DNA from: Begonia masoniana
Taxonomy: Eukaryota; Streptophyta; Magnoliopsida; Cucurbitales; Begoniaceae
NCBI GenBank assembly: GCA_022432975.1
Contig: CM039509.1
Coordinates: forward strand, 21,793,432 to 21,857,431
Reading direction: 5' to 3'
DNA length: 64,000 nucleotides
Part shown: positions 22,130 through 33,294 of the stretch, piece after piece
Layout: each line of letters begins with the position of its first letter
Numbering within the stretch: position 1 is the stretch's first letter
Made by a program: the position numbers and the translations under genes
The notes under the pieces: model-generated
What the model saw: the letters and a program-made list of their open reading frames with translations, nothing else
The model's database searches: none
Told to the model about the DNA's origin: nothing

Positions 22130-25100
22130 GAAATCTCTAGGCCTTGAGTGCACATCTAAAGGGCTTTGTTTGAAGGGGGCCAATCTTAGGGCTTTTTCTG
22201 CTTGCGTGATAGTTAAGTAAAGGAGCTTAAACGTCTTCAATGGGCCTTAGTAGCCTCCCTATCAGTTAGTTGGCAAAGTTCCATTAGAACTCCAATAAGC
22301 CCAAGCAGTTTTGCTTTAGCCTGACTAGCCTAGGCTAAAAACGATTCAAACGTAGCCTTAAGCGTGTGAAGCCCATAAAGAACTCAACTCGGGTTCCCGA
22401 GCCAGAGTCAAAAGCAGTTGTAGTTCCATCTGCAGGCTAGCGGGGAGTCAAAATGCCTAACCCCTAGTTAATTAATTAAGCCCGAGTGAGAGTCTTAAGA
22501 AGTGTTGTTCCAGGAGCCTTAATTCAAATAATGGGCCTATTTCCTTCACCCTTCTTCCTTCCTACTCCTAAGAAGCCGAATTAACTGATTTCACACTAAA
22601 CTCAAGGGCTGGCCTAACCTTTTCTCTCCGTAAGCCGCTAGTTTCTCTTTCTCACTCTTCCTACTCCAAGCAAGAGCACTAGCTGCAACATAGTCTTAAG
22701 GGGAAGAGAATACAATACCACGAGCTGGACGTCGAAGGGTCCGTAGAGCTTCGTTTCCTGCAAGACCGAGAACACTCTTTTCCTACCGGGGCTTGAAAGT
22801 GCCTATAGAGCCCTTCTCTTCACAAAGAAAGAAAGAAAAGCGAAGGAAGCGAACTCAATCGCTTCTGTCCGAAACGTAAGCAGCGTCTTGAAGGCGAGTC
22901 AAGGTGATCGTAGGCTTATATAGGTGATTGTAATGAAAGCAAGCCCACTCTTCATAAGCCAGATCGGAAGAAAACCGTAAGACAGACGTATTAGATGAGA
23001 GGAAGCCAAGCAAGTGCTTTCAAAGATTAAGTAAAGTAAGCCAACCTCATTTCGGATTTGCTTTCTAATTGAATAGATAGTCGATGTCACCAAAACTCCT
23101 CTTTCTTTTCTTTATATGACGACAAGGACTCTGTGAACAGAAGCTTTTTAGCGGGATTAGCTTTAACCGGGATTACCCTATACTATAGATAGGGCTTTGT
23201 TGCGTTTAAGCCTTTAGTTTGAAGCAGGATTAGCCTGAATTCCTAGGGGTTGGTTGGGCGGGATTATGAGTAATCCCAAAGAAAGAAAACTAGGTTCCGG
23301 AGTCAGCTTATTCAATTTCTTATTCTTATGTGTAAGGTATCAATTGCTTAGGGCAAGAGAGAGCTTATGAATAAAGAAGGCTTTGGCCCTACTAGCGATT
23401 CCAACGATTACTAGAAGTCTTGCTTACTTAGAATATGCTCGAATAACTAAAGGGTGAATGAAGCGGCGCTTACTAGCGATTCAGGCCAGACGCAGGCTAC
23501 TAGTGAATATTCTCGTATCGGAGTTTGACAGATCCAATTAATAAGCGTCCCTTTAATCACAAGTTAATCACAAGCTCTATTGTAACTCAGTGAGTTCTCA
23601 AAAAGCTAGTCTTGTTAATTTCTGTCTTCTTAGGAGAGTGAATTCTTCGTAGAAGGAAGGGTGAAGAAGGTGTCAACGAACTCAAAGTCAGTCTTTGGCT
23701 AATAGGAGACATTCCCAATCGTCCCTTGCCCATCATAGGAGACACCGAAAGAAAAGGTCCTACTTTCATTAGACCCCTTTTTGTATCCATGAATTGGCAT
23801 GGCAGGAAGAACTAAGAAAAGAAGTCGAAGAGGGAAATGCTGTCAAGCTTCAGAACTGGTGTTGTTGACGGGTAGGTAAGTCACCAATAGGGAACTTTCT
23901 CTATTCTATCACCGGGAATTGGCTCTATTCTAGCTCCGGGTGATATATTTGCGCTTTTTCTTGAAGTGAATGGGTGTCCCTAGCTAGCGTTCTTAACCGT
24001 ATCCCTAGCGTTCTTAACCCTAACTGAGAATAATAGAATAAGAAATGGCACTTTGATTCCCAAACAAAGAAGAATAAGAGTGATTGGGGCGACCTCATTG
24101 TCATGGAAGCCCTTTCCTTTGTATCGGACCTTTCCCGCTTTCCTGACTTTCCTTCCGCTTTTTCCACTTTGTTCATACAAGAAGCACCTATTAAGTTAAG
24201 AAGAAGAAGTGACAATTCAGATTCATAAGACGGAAGAACTGGCTTTTCAACTGAAATGAGGTGGAAGCTCTACTAAGACGGAGATGGAAAGGAGGGCACT
24301 TAGCTCGGCGTTAGGTAGTTAGGAGCGAAGGTAGTACGAAGCGGAGCCAAGACCCGAAGTCAGAAGTTTGGGAGGATGGAACCATCAATACGTCAAGGAG
24401 AGAGTTTCACTCTTGCCAGGTGGGGTGACTTTGACTTCGGGAATCAGATTGATAGCTTTTTCAATGGGGCGAGGCTAACGGTTCCGATAGAAAGCGATGC
24501 CTACGCTCGAATAAGCCTTTCATTCAAATAGTCTGAAATCGGAGTTCTCCCGAACAGCAGCTCCTAGTCTTAGTTAGCTCTCCTAGCTTCACTATAATAA
24601 CTCTTTATTATAGAAGAGTATGGCATCAGTCAATACGAGCATTGAGGGAGAAAATCAAGAAAGAGTAAGCAAGTCAACTTCCGCGTGGGTGATATCTTTA
24701 CTGAGGTTTTTCCTACCTCCGGGAGAATGCCTTACTTGGAATCTCAAGCATTCTTTCTTCTTCACTTGCACAAAGCCCTTCTGTCGCGAATACAGTGCAA
24801 ATATTTTCTTCTATCTCCTTTGTGTCAGTTTAAGAATCAGTAATCGGCGGATCCTATAGAGGAAGATTCAAAAAGTGTTGATATGTCAACTAGCTCAAGT
24901 CCCACAGTTGATTCAATAGCTGTGTTCTCTTTATATCTATCAATGAGGGACAGGATAAAAGAACTCATTCTTTTTGGTCTGACTCCCTGGTTCCCATCTT
25001 TTGTCCAGAGCTAAAACGAGTTATACAGCCATATTTAGATAGCAAGAGCAAGAACCCCTTTTTCAACCATCTGACGTGGTAACATAACATGAATACAAAC

Positions 25101-25444
25101 TCTTTCTTTGGTATTTCAGAGGAGCCCAAAGGCTCTCTCTATGAAATCCTACGGTCATATCTTTATCCTAAGGGCTATAGAACTCTCTCTGGCAAGCATT
25201 AAGCCGTCGAACTACCGACTCTATAATACGCTTCTACGTGCTATATTCTCTTCGCCTAACACATTTCACTACCTTTTCTTGCAACAAGTCCGACTGCTGC
25301 TCTAATCTCTAATACAGTCTGTTTAGAGTCTCTTTTTTTGCTTCTCTCCTTCCCCTTCGGGAAAGCTTATTCTCTAACTCTTCCTAATTGATCCCGACGG
25401 GAGTCAGAGTAATAATAATGTTTATAATGCTACAGTAGCGGGGC

Positions 25445-25762
25445 AAAATAATACGAAAAGAAAAGGGAGGATATGAAAGAACCCTAGTGGATGCATTGGA
25501 TGGGCGTCAAGTGGTGGATATTATCCCTCCAGGACCAGAACTTCTTATTTCAGAGGGCGAATCTATCAAACTTGATCAACCATTAACGAGCAATCCTAAT
25601 GTGGGTGGATTTGGTCAGAGGGAGGCGGAAATAGTACTTCAAGATCCATTACGTGTCCAAGGCCTTTTGTTCTTTTTTGCATCTATTATTTTAGCACAAA
25701 TCTTTTTGGTTCTTAAAAAGAAACAATTTGAAAAGGTTCAATTGTCCGAAATTCATTTCTAG
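25445..25762 (+). pseudogene. petA: cytochrome f (petA) C-terminal fragment, plastid-derived
   Basis: Plastid petA encodes cytochrome f, the heme subunit of the thylakoid cytochrome b6f complex. Only its last roughly 105 codons are present: [33 protein letters not shown], the membrane anchor [15 protein letters not shown], and an end of [11 protein letters not shown] with stop TAG. The N-terminal heme-binding part is missing. The usual GQGDAEIV reads [10 protein letters not shown]-rich sequence to about 26050 looks like the plastid spacer after petA. It is either a direct nuclear plastid insert or came through a mitochondrial copy. Confidence 0.9.
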
Positions 25763-27589
25763 ATCGGTGGATTTATCAACATCAAGTTCGTAAAAAGAAC
25801 AAAATTCTTGTTGGAAATTCATTCTATAATTATGTATGACCAAAAAAAAGTATGAAAAGCTTTTTACTTGTTTTTTTTTCTTATTCTTTTTATACCGGAT
25901 TTCGGGAATTACTTGTATCGCATTACTAGTCATAGTATGTATTGTATATTGTGAAGACTACTATTTTACCTTGGAAATAGGAGGGGTATAATTATGTCAC
26001 TCGTGTCAGATTGAAATGTAATCGAGTGTATCAATTTCTATTCTAATAGAAAAAACCATGCCATGACATGAGACAGATCTCTCGCAACCTCTTTCAGACC
26101 CAGGAAAGAAGGTATAATGGAATGAGTACTGCTTTGTCCAAGAATTCCACTGTGTGTGCTGCTACCTTTCGTGCTGGGACTTCAAAACAAACCTACTGCA
26201 CTTCCTGTGCCAAACCAGGCTTTTATACTTACAGCACGAGCTGTGACCATTGAACTTGTGCCCTATACAAAGTAGGAGAATTCGAGTCTAAGAGAGGTGG
26301 TCTGAGTTGATCGCAATGGCTGATAACATATGCTTAACGCCCTCTTCAACAACCTTTCCCTTCACCCACAGAACCAGTCCAATTTTGCCTCTGATTGAAG
26401 GAGTGAAAGAACCTTTTAGGCGGGGGCACGAGTGAGGCGGTTGTAGTTGAGAATGTTACGCCTGCTCTTGATTGCCATAGATACAATTTCTATTTGGAAG
26501 AGGAAATTCTTTGCCGACTACTTTATATGAATATGAATGAGAGTGGCGAGAAGCAATTCTTATTCTTTAAGTTCACAAAAGACTAAAACATATGGTATTG
26601 ACATAGAGAGCGCCCTGGATGTTGAACCACATTCAGAAGAGCGTGCGTGCTCACTCTTGTCGGAGCCTTCTTCTCCAAAGAGACTCACTTCTAGGGGAGC
26701 GGCCCTAGAGGCCTATGAAAGTCACGTTTTCACTTAAGAAAGATGGCGCCTTTGCGAGGATGTCTTTAATCAGCCAATGCCAAAGAAACTAAGCTAGCAC
26801 ATCAAACCTACCTGCCCAGAACCCTCCAACATTCCAACCAAGGTTCCCATCCCCGATTCCATTGACTTTCCAGCAAATCAAATAAGAAGTTAGAATGTTT
26901 TTTAACATTTCACCCTTTTCCCCTGTTCTAGTTCTCACTCTGTTTTGTCTTTTTTTTTTTCTTTTTCCGGCCGGCATTTCATCTCGCATGTAGGAAAGAG
27001 CGCTCATTATGTATAGCTCATTGAAAGACCCTCTCAATTAGAACTTAAACAAAGAAAGTGCTCCTTATAGAAGGGTCGGGCCTCACCCTCATCCTTCGAG
27101 TTCTCTATATGCGAAGAGCCAGGAATGGTGATAGAACTATCGGAAACTACCCAACGACGAGCCTGAGATTGCCTACCAGAAGGTCATTCCATTCCATTGC
27201 CTGAAAAAGTGTTAGCCTGGAGAAACGATTGTTGAGCTCTGGTCTTGAAGGATGCTTTCTTTCGTGGTTAGGTGGGCATGGCGTCAACTCTGTATAGGTG
27301 GGTTGGCCCGGCCGGCCAAAGCTAGATATAGATCGGTTTCAAAGAATATTGGATTCTTTTTTGCCCCACATGCTGAGCCTCTTTCGTTCCATATCGATCC
27401 TTGTCAGCCAGAAAGTCTCTTCTAGTGTTAGCCTGGGTCAAGGGAAAATGCAATCTCTGAGTCTGTAGAGGGCCTAGTATTCTTCCCTTTCTCACTTTTT
27501 CCAATTTCAGCCTATTTCTTTGGGCATCTCTTTCTCACTCCCCTTCAACACTGATTCTCTTTCGACTTCATTCTTGTAGTCATGCCTCT

Positions 27590-28250
27590 GGACTAGAATT
27601 CCTCGAACTTTGTTGTACTTAGCCCTTTAGTGAAAATATCAGCTACTTTATTACCAGTGTCTTTCTTCCTTTCAAACCTTTTCTCGTACGGCAGTTGATG
27701 CGCTTTCCTCAATCGACTCCTTAAGGCACCCTGCCTGTATCACTTCGTATCTCAAGTTGAGAAAGGCCCTTTAACTGCTCATCATCACCTTCCACTTCTG
27801 ATAGCTCACATGCCCCAGGCGTGCATTCCAAAGATCTGCAGTCTCATTTTTCCGAGTCTTAGTCTTATCTACGTACGCAGATTCTGCTGACATCACATAG
27901 ATAGACTCTAAACGTTGCCCTGGTGTGCCAAAGATTTGCTCGATATACTTGACTTTCACATCTTCAGGTCCGAACACGACGTAGTTGCCTGACGATGTCA
28001 GTTGCGAGCCCTCACACAGAAAACAAAGAAGAAGAATCTTCTATTCATCCCAGAGACTTGGTAAACATCCTTCCTGCAACTGGACCTAGAACGTGGAACA
28101 ATCATCGCCTTATCGATGTGAGTGATTGGCAGCCTTGAATTATGGGCTGTCACGAAAACTCGACCTCCTTTGTACTCCGACATGCCGAGCAACTTCTCTT
28201 TGTCGACGGTCATGTGAGAGGAAGACCCTGAATCCACAATCCCATCGTTG
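27590..28250 (-). pseudogene. Ty1/copia fragments: protease and gag-pre-integrase, RT tail
   Basis: Minus strand 28237-27998 has a copia protease-like start, DSGSSSHMTVDKEKL, and 27977-27771 has the gag-pre-integrase motif [13 protein letters not shown]. Around 27600-27660 the minus strand reads VADIFTKGLS, the typical very end of copia pol, so most of integrase, RT and RNaseH has been lost between them. The order is copia order on one strand. The pieces sit inside the organelle-like block. Confidence 0.65.
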
Positions 28251-28844
28251 CTGTATTCCGTAGATTGCTCCGGAATTGGACAACATGAGTGCAGACTCTT
28301 CTGCCTTCTCTACAATTTAGCTCGCTACTATCTCACTTGTGCTTGAGCTTGGCTGTTCATCCCCTGTATTGGATGGAGTCTTTATCCTCCATTGGGATCC
28401 TCGGCCTCCTTTCCTTTGGTATTTGATCTTGAAGTTCTGGGGTACTGCCCTCTTCTATTTGTTTCTCCATCCGTTCATCTATACCGGTTCTTTCTTGGCC
28501 GCTTAGTTAAGGCAAGGCTTCTTCCTGCTGTGCCGTTTCCTTAGTGAAATGATGGATTGAGCTCTTCTCGTCCTTAGGGAAGGTCATTCTATTAGATCTT
28601 CCCTCTCTTTATTAGTCGAGCTTCTCCATTTCACTCACTTTGTTCGAGCCGGTTGTCTTTTTTTCTTTCTCGCAAAATCCCCCTTCTCTTATTGGACTTC
28701 TACCAATTAGTAAGCGAGCCAAGGACTGGTACGTCTTAATAGATGTTTTAATAAGCAATTATCTTCCCTCTATTAAAGCTACTCGACATTCCAGATTCCA
28801 GACTGAGCTTATTTCAACTTCGGTCTCAAATATCAACCACTAAC

Positions 28845-29776
28845 TATAACGCCCCCTTGTTTATCCCCGAGCTCGGGTCGCTACTTAACTCGCCCTCGAA
28901 TATCACACTATAATTTTACCACATTTAAAATGAAGTTTAAATCAATTTTTGATAAAAATTCGACTCGATTTTTGAGTCTTTTGAACCCTCGAAAATATTT
29001 AGAAAATTTTCATAAAATATGTACAAAAGACGTAGGAAAAGGTTGGGTTAAAGCGCATTTGAAAAGCAGAACTTTGAAATATTTTGAAGTTGGGCCGCAA
29101 GGGTTGCTGCGCGCACGCGTCGCCCAGGCAACGCGCGCTCCGCGCGTTGTCACTGCGCGCTGTGCGCGCAACAGTACACGCAAGGGGCGATCGATTGGCG
29201 CTGGGTGCTGCGCACCCCAGCAGCGCACACCACGCGCCTGCTGCGCGCGCACCCATGCTGCCTGCACCCCTCCAGCGATGCACCCGCGTGCCTCCTTCAT
29301 CCATTTTCACCATTTTCCCACTTTTCTTCACTTCTCACCCCTACATTTCACCTATAAAAATTACCCCAACCATCTCCTAGTATGTTCCACCCCTCGACAC
29401 GTTAAAACGTTAAAAACACGACTCTAAACCGTAAACAGAAGGGTAAAAGTATGTTAAAATGAAAAACGTTTCTTTTTGAAACTTGGGCAGGATAACGTTT
29501 AATAGTTTACAAACCAAAACCTGAAAACAACAAAATCCCAAAAAACACACCAAAATTTCAAGTATCCTAACGTATTTACAATCCATCAATTCTTTTACAA
29601 AATATACCAAACTGTACACCTCCTAACCATGGTCAAGGCGCCCCAACAAAAGTGCCAGCACTAGCATACAAAATGAATCGCCAATTGCATCCTACTCTTG
29701 GCCACGCTCATAGAGCTCACCTGACAACTCATCGTCACCTACATTATAGAACACAAAACGTAAGCCTGATACTTAG
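28845..29776 (-). repeat. truncated gypsy LTR, 3' portion
   Basis: Begins with TATAACGCCCCC (probably a decayed TGTAACG end) and shares the order of the other long LTRs: CGACTCGATTTTTGAGTC, a GC-rich module (29095-29290), then the second-exon acceptor ATGTAG|GTGACGATG near 29736. It stops at 29776 where a different LTR begins. Confidence 0.6.
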
Positions 29777-31047
29777 TGATATGCCCCGAGTTCCAAAGAT
29801 CCGCCATATTGTGCCTACGGTCCAAACCGTTAAAACACAAGTCAAGGTAAGTATTTATCTAATTTATCTATCTAAGGGATATGTGGAATTATGTAGGCAA
29901 ATTAGCTTTCTGAAGCTTGGAATGAAGAATGAATTTGTTTTCCTTAAATTCAACTTTTGTAGCCAAGTTTTCGTTTTATTTTATTTGTAATTTAAAATAC
30001 TTTAATTTTGTTTAAAACTCGTTAATTGGCAAACTTTAGCCTTTAGAATGTATTTTTTTGTAATAGTCTTCAAAAGGATGCTGAACAAAGAGAGAACCAA
30101 GGGCTGAAGTAGCCGAACAAAGTGGAACCAAGGCTGAACCAGCCCAACCAAGAGAAACCAAGGCTGAATCGGACTAAACCAAGCTGAACCAATGAAGAAT
30201 CAAGCTGAACAATAGTGCAAAGGAGTGAACTGGCTTTGCCCAGCGAACCAGACCGCCTTCGTCTGCAGAACGCACCAACGGCTAGAAATGTAGCCATTGC
30301 CTGACGAATTTCCATACGCTTTTCTTCTTCTCCTTCATCGTTCTCCTCTGTATTTAAGCTTCAATTTTTTCTCTGTAAACGTTAGCCATTGATGCATATT
30401 TTTGGAAACCAAATGGTTGTCTTCGTGTCTGTCAAAGTTTGTCCGCGAAGAGAGAAACCTTCTCTCGGCCTAGCCAGTGCCCAGCGCCTGATGGCTTTGC
30501 CAGCATTCCCTAAGCTCACGATTGCTCGGAGGAGTCTGAGTCATCTTCTGTCAGCTTTCACACGAGCTCGACTAAAGGGAGACGGCGAAACCAAAGTTCT
30601 CGTCACTGGAAATGACGAATTTCTCACCTGAAACGTCGATCGCTTATGGGCCAGCTAAGGGTCATCGACCCATCTCCCATCGTCCTCTTCTGAGGGCGAA
30701 ACAACGCATTTCAGGGGTGTTCTTGCCGTTGGAGTGTTTTCCCCCACCAACGGCAAAACTCTGCCTAGAGAGGTGCCGAGTGCGACCTCTCGGTCGGTGA
30801 TGGTTCCCTCAACGCTCCGCCACCTCCAGAGCAATTCCTTCAACCCCCCGTAGCTCTGTGAGCCGTCATTGACGTGCCCATCTTTCGGTAATCATCTCTC
30901 ACCTCTATTCTCCCTACTCTATTTTCTCTATGTTTTCCAGCATATTTTAGCGTTTGTTTTAGGGTGTCTTCAAGCACCGATCATTATTTCATTTTCATTT
31001 TCTTCTGCATGCGTTTTCTAACCCCATTGCAGGCCCGTAGCTTATCA
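29777..31047 (+). repeat. putative LTR of another retroelement family
   Basis: Starts TGATATGCCCCG and ends about CTTATCA, immediately before TTGGTATCAGAGC at 31049-31061, a primer-binding site for initiator tRNA-Met. An acceptor-like CCCCATTGCAG|G lies just inside the 3' end. Boundaries come from the TG...CA ends and the primer site only; no partner LTR was found. Confidence 0.5.
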
Positions 31048-31614
31048 ATTGGTATCAGAGCTACGTGCTCTTTGTTTGCAAAGTAAGGCTCTGTTTTCAG
31101 CCCCTGTTTTTCATGCATGCATGTCTGTCCTGTAGTGTTTTTTTGTTACGTTGGTTTCTTTTTCTGTTTATGTCTCATGCTCACTCAATGTTGCAACTAC
31201 CAGCACTTATTTCTCGTTTGTTTTCTGATTAGAGAGTTCTCAAAATTTTCTTCCTGACTAGCTTGCTAGCATGTAAATTCTCGTTAGAATAATTAGTATG
31301 TGTTAGCTTGTGTTCTGCTTCAAATTCATCCGTAGCTTGTTGTGTTATGGTTTTATTCCTCTGTTGGTGCTTGTGTTTATTGTATGTTGTATTCGTTTCC
31401 CATGGTGTTTTCTATTCTATCTCTGTTGAGTTTCTTTTTATATTTCTCTATGTAGCATGCTGCTACTGTTTTCTGTTTTGGTCCATAATGTATTAGCATG
31501 TTTAAATGTTTTTTTCCTGTTTAGTTCACTAAAATGTTTAGCTTGTGTTTGTTTCTGTGTTTTGATTAGAGTGTTTCTGCCTTCTGCTTCTTTGCTGGTT
31601 TTAGTCTCTTAAAG
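31048..31614 (+). other. leader/internal sequence of the 29777 element, truncated
   Basis: Begins with the tRNA-Met primer-binding site, then about 550 bp of T-rich non-coding sequence, and is cut by the Cassandra LTR at 31615. No gag is visible. Confidence 0.5.
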
Positions 31615-31992
31615 TGTGATGACCCGGATCTGTAAGTATGGTACGATGGCTGCACGAACCGGAACCCGGATGGCGGTACGTCCGCGCGGGCGAGCCGGAA
31701 GGTGACGGGTCGTAAAGAGGGGGTCGTCACAATCCCACAGCGCTTGGGGAAGTATGTGGAAATGAAACATATGTAAGAGATCCCTCCCTAAATAGCAAGA
31801 CGCGTTTTGGAGCACAATTGACAACGGATCCCATAAGAACTCCGAAGTTAAGCGTACTCCGGCGAGAGTAATTCCAGGTTGGGTGACCTTCCGGGAAGTG
31901 CTCTCGCCAAACAAAGCCGTGAGGGGAGGATATTGGGCTACGGCCCAATCCCCAGAGCGGACAATATCTTGCTGGGAAGAGGGGTCGTTACA
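31615..31992 (+). repeat. Cassandra LTR, left of composite
   Basis: 378 bp from TGTGATGACCCGG to GGGGTCGTTACA. Directly followed by TATGGTATCAGAGCC and then by gag leader rather than the usual 70-bp Cassandra internal region. Confidence 0.9.
31825..31900 (+). promoter_or_regulatory. 5S rRNA-like internal promoter block in Cassandra LTR
   Basis: ACTCCGAAGTTAAGCG (A box, about 31839-31854) and GGTTGGGTGACC (C box, 31877-31888) are preceded by GGATCCCATAAGAA. They match the order and spacing of the plant 5S rRNA gene control region used by TFIIIA and RNA polymerase III. The flanking 5S ends are not conserved. Confidence 0.85.
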
Positions 31993-31994
31993 TA

Positions 31995-32008
31995 TGGTAT
32001 CAGAGCCC
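31995..32008 (+). other. primer-binding site, initiator tRNA-Met
   Basis: TGGTATCAGAGCCC starts three bases after the Cassandra LTR. The downstream leader (CCGGGTTTTAAAATCG) matches that of the gag elements at 41420 and 46850, not a Cassandra internal region. Confidence 0.85.
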
Positions 32009-32077
32009 CCGGGTTTTAAAATCGATTCTGTAGACTGCTCGACTGCACAGCCACTACGCAGACATCCTTCCTCAACT

Positions 32078-32140
32078 GTAAGTATGTTTACTGCTTTGTT
32101 TCATTCTAGTTTCTTAGGATTATTTGTTTAATTTTTATAG
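32078..32140 (+). other. candidate 63-nt leader intron before gag
   Basis: Donor CT|GTAAGT and acceptor TTTTTATAG|G lie just upstream of the gag ATG. The same pair is kept in the related leader at 46797-46737 (GTAAGTC to TTGTATAG), although the sequence between has diverged. Confidence 0.35.
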
Positions 32141-32151
32141 GAGTTAGAAAA

Positions 32152-33294
32152 ATGGTTCGAGGACGAGATGCCAGGGATGACGCCCTGGATAGACTTACAG
32201 ATCTGCTGGACCGTCAGTCTCAGCATATGGACCGGCAAGCACAACAAATTGTGGACTTAGTAAACCGAGAGAACCAGCGAGAGAACCAAAGGGCCCAGGA
32301 ATTGGTGGTTCCTAATAATCAGGGTATGCAGAAGTTCCAAAGCTTGCAGCCTCCAGTGTTCGATGGACGATCTTCGGATCCAACTATTGCGGAGGAATGG
32401 ATTCGCAATATGGAGGATATGCTGGAGTATGCGGAGGTGGAGAATGGGAAGAAGGTTGCTTTTGTCACCTTTCACTTGGCATTGGACGCCCGTTTCTGGT
32501 GGGATTCAATCAAAGTGACTACGGATGTGACTACTATGACATGGGAACGATTTAAGACTTTGTTCTTTGATAAGTATTTCAGCCGCACGGTGAGGGCGGC
32601 TAAGAGAAATGAATTCACACAGCTGAAGCAGACGGGTTCGGTTGCAGAATACATACGGAAGTTTGAGGCTTTGTCGCGATTTGCACCGCGTCTGGTCAGC
32701 GACAATGAAGAAAAGGTGCACCAGTTTATGGAGGGACTTAATTCGGAGATTCGGATGCACGTTATAGTGTCAGGTGTTATTGATGTGCCCTATTCTGACA
32801 TTGCAGCTAGAGCTCTGGATTTCGAGGCTGCTAGAGCGACTTGTGTTAGGCCGAGAGAGCCAGCTAAGGGATTCTTTCGCGAGATCCAACCTCAGTCATG
32901 GGACCGAGACTGGCAGCCAAGTGAGCATCAACAGCCACGACAACAAAGGAGTGATAAGGGGCCCTATGATAGTAAGGGTGACCGGGGAAAAGGAAAGCTA
33001 GTCCAAACGGCTACTCAAAAGCCTTTATGTCCACAGTGCCAGAAGCAGCACTACGGTGATTGTCTGACGCGTACCAATAGGTGTTATCGATGTGGGGAAG
33101 CTGGCCACTATATCATGAACTGTCCGTTATTTAACCGGAATCAACCAGGCAGAGATCAACAGGGCAGGGATCAAAGAAAGGTTATGCCGAGGGTCTTTGC
33201 TTTCATCGAGCCTGGTGACGTCGACGATGGAGCCCAGCCTTCTACCCTGGCAGGTATTGTTTTAATTACCTGTACAACAATATTATTGTTTTGA
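32152..33294 (+). CDS. gag protein of a gag-only gypsy derivative, intact ORF
   Basis: A 380-codon gag that would form the capsid/nucleocapsid of virus-like particles and bind element RNA. It starts MVRGRDARDDALDRLTD, with the same ATG context as the gags at 41296 and 46724. The retrotransposon-gag core is at roughly residues 105-200 (RFWWDSIKVTTDV; AEYIRKFEALSRFAP). A CPQCQKQHYGDC motif precedes the CCHC knuckle CYRCGEAGHYIMNC near residue 320. The frame stops at residue 380, just where autonomous relatives enter protease: the linker [18 protein letters not shown] becomes GIVLITCTTILLF-stop. No protease or pol follows, so mobility would need enzymes from a relative. The uninterrupted frame suggests a young or selected copy. 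Confidence 0.85.
   Translation: MVRGRDARDDALDRLTDLLDRQSQHMDRQAQQIVDLVNRENQRENQRAQELVVPNNQGMQKFQSLQPPVFDGRSSDPTIAEEWIRNMEDMLEYAEVENGKKVAFVTFHLALDARFWWDSIKVTTDVTTMTWERFKTLFFDKYFSRTVRAAKRNEFTQLKQTGSVAEYIRKFEALSRFAPRLVSDNEEKVHQFMEGLNSEIRMHVIVSGVIDVPYSDIAARALDFEAARATCVRPREPAKGFFREIQPQSWDRDWQPSEHQQPRQQRSDKGPYDSKGDRGKGKLVQTATQKPLCPQCQKQHYGDCLTRTNRCYRCGEAGHYIMNCPLFNRNQPGRDQQGRDQRKVMPRVFAFIEPGDVDDGAQPSTLAGIVLITCTTILLF

Larger units (their letters stand above)
22130..28844. other. organelle-like DNA, right part
   Basis: Continuation of 11161-12697 across the gypsy insertion. It is rich in short AAAGAAAG, CTTTCTT and TAGGGCTT type tracts. It holds a petA 3' fragment with plastid-like downstream spacer (25445 to about 26050) and copia-like pieces (27590-28250), a mix typical of angiosperm mitochondrial DNA and its nuclear copies. 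No rRNA, tRNA or intact mitochondrial gene was recognised. Short ORFs here have no recognisable homology. Confidence 0.45.

Noticed and set aside
23587..24215. 60-96 aa ORFs in the organelle-like block
   Set aside because: Short, overlapping and without recognisable motifs; no supporting context.
25445..25762. Functional petA
   Set aside because: Only the C-terminal third is present, without the heme-binding part or promoter, in nuclear repeat DNA.
31802..31925. 5S rRNA gene
   Set aside because: A and C boxes match, but the 5' and 3' ends of 5S rRNA do not, and the block lies inside TG...CA LTR ends with a primer-binding site next to it.
31995..32008. tRNA-Met gene remnants at the many TGGTATCAGAGC sites
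   Set aside because: Only the 3' end complement is present, always next to an LTR; these are primer-binding sites.
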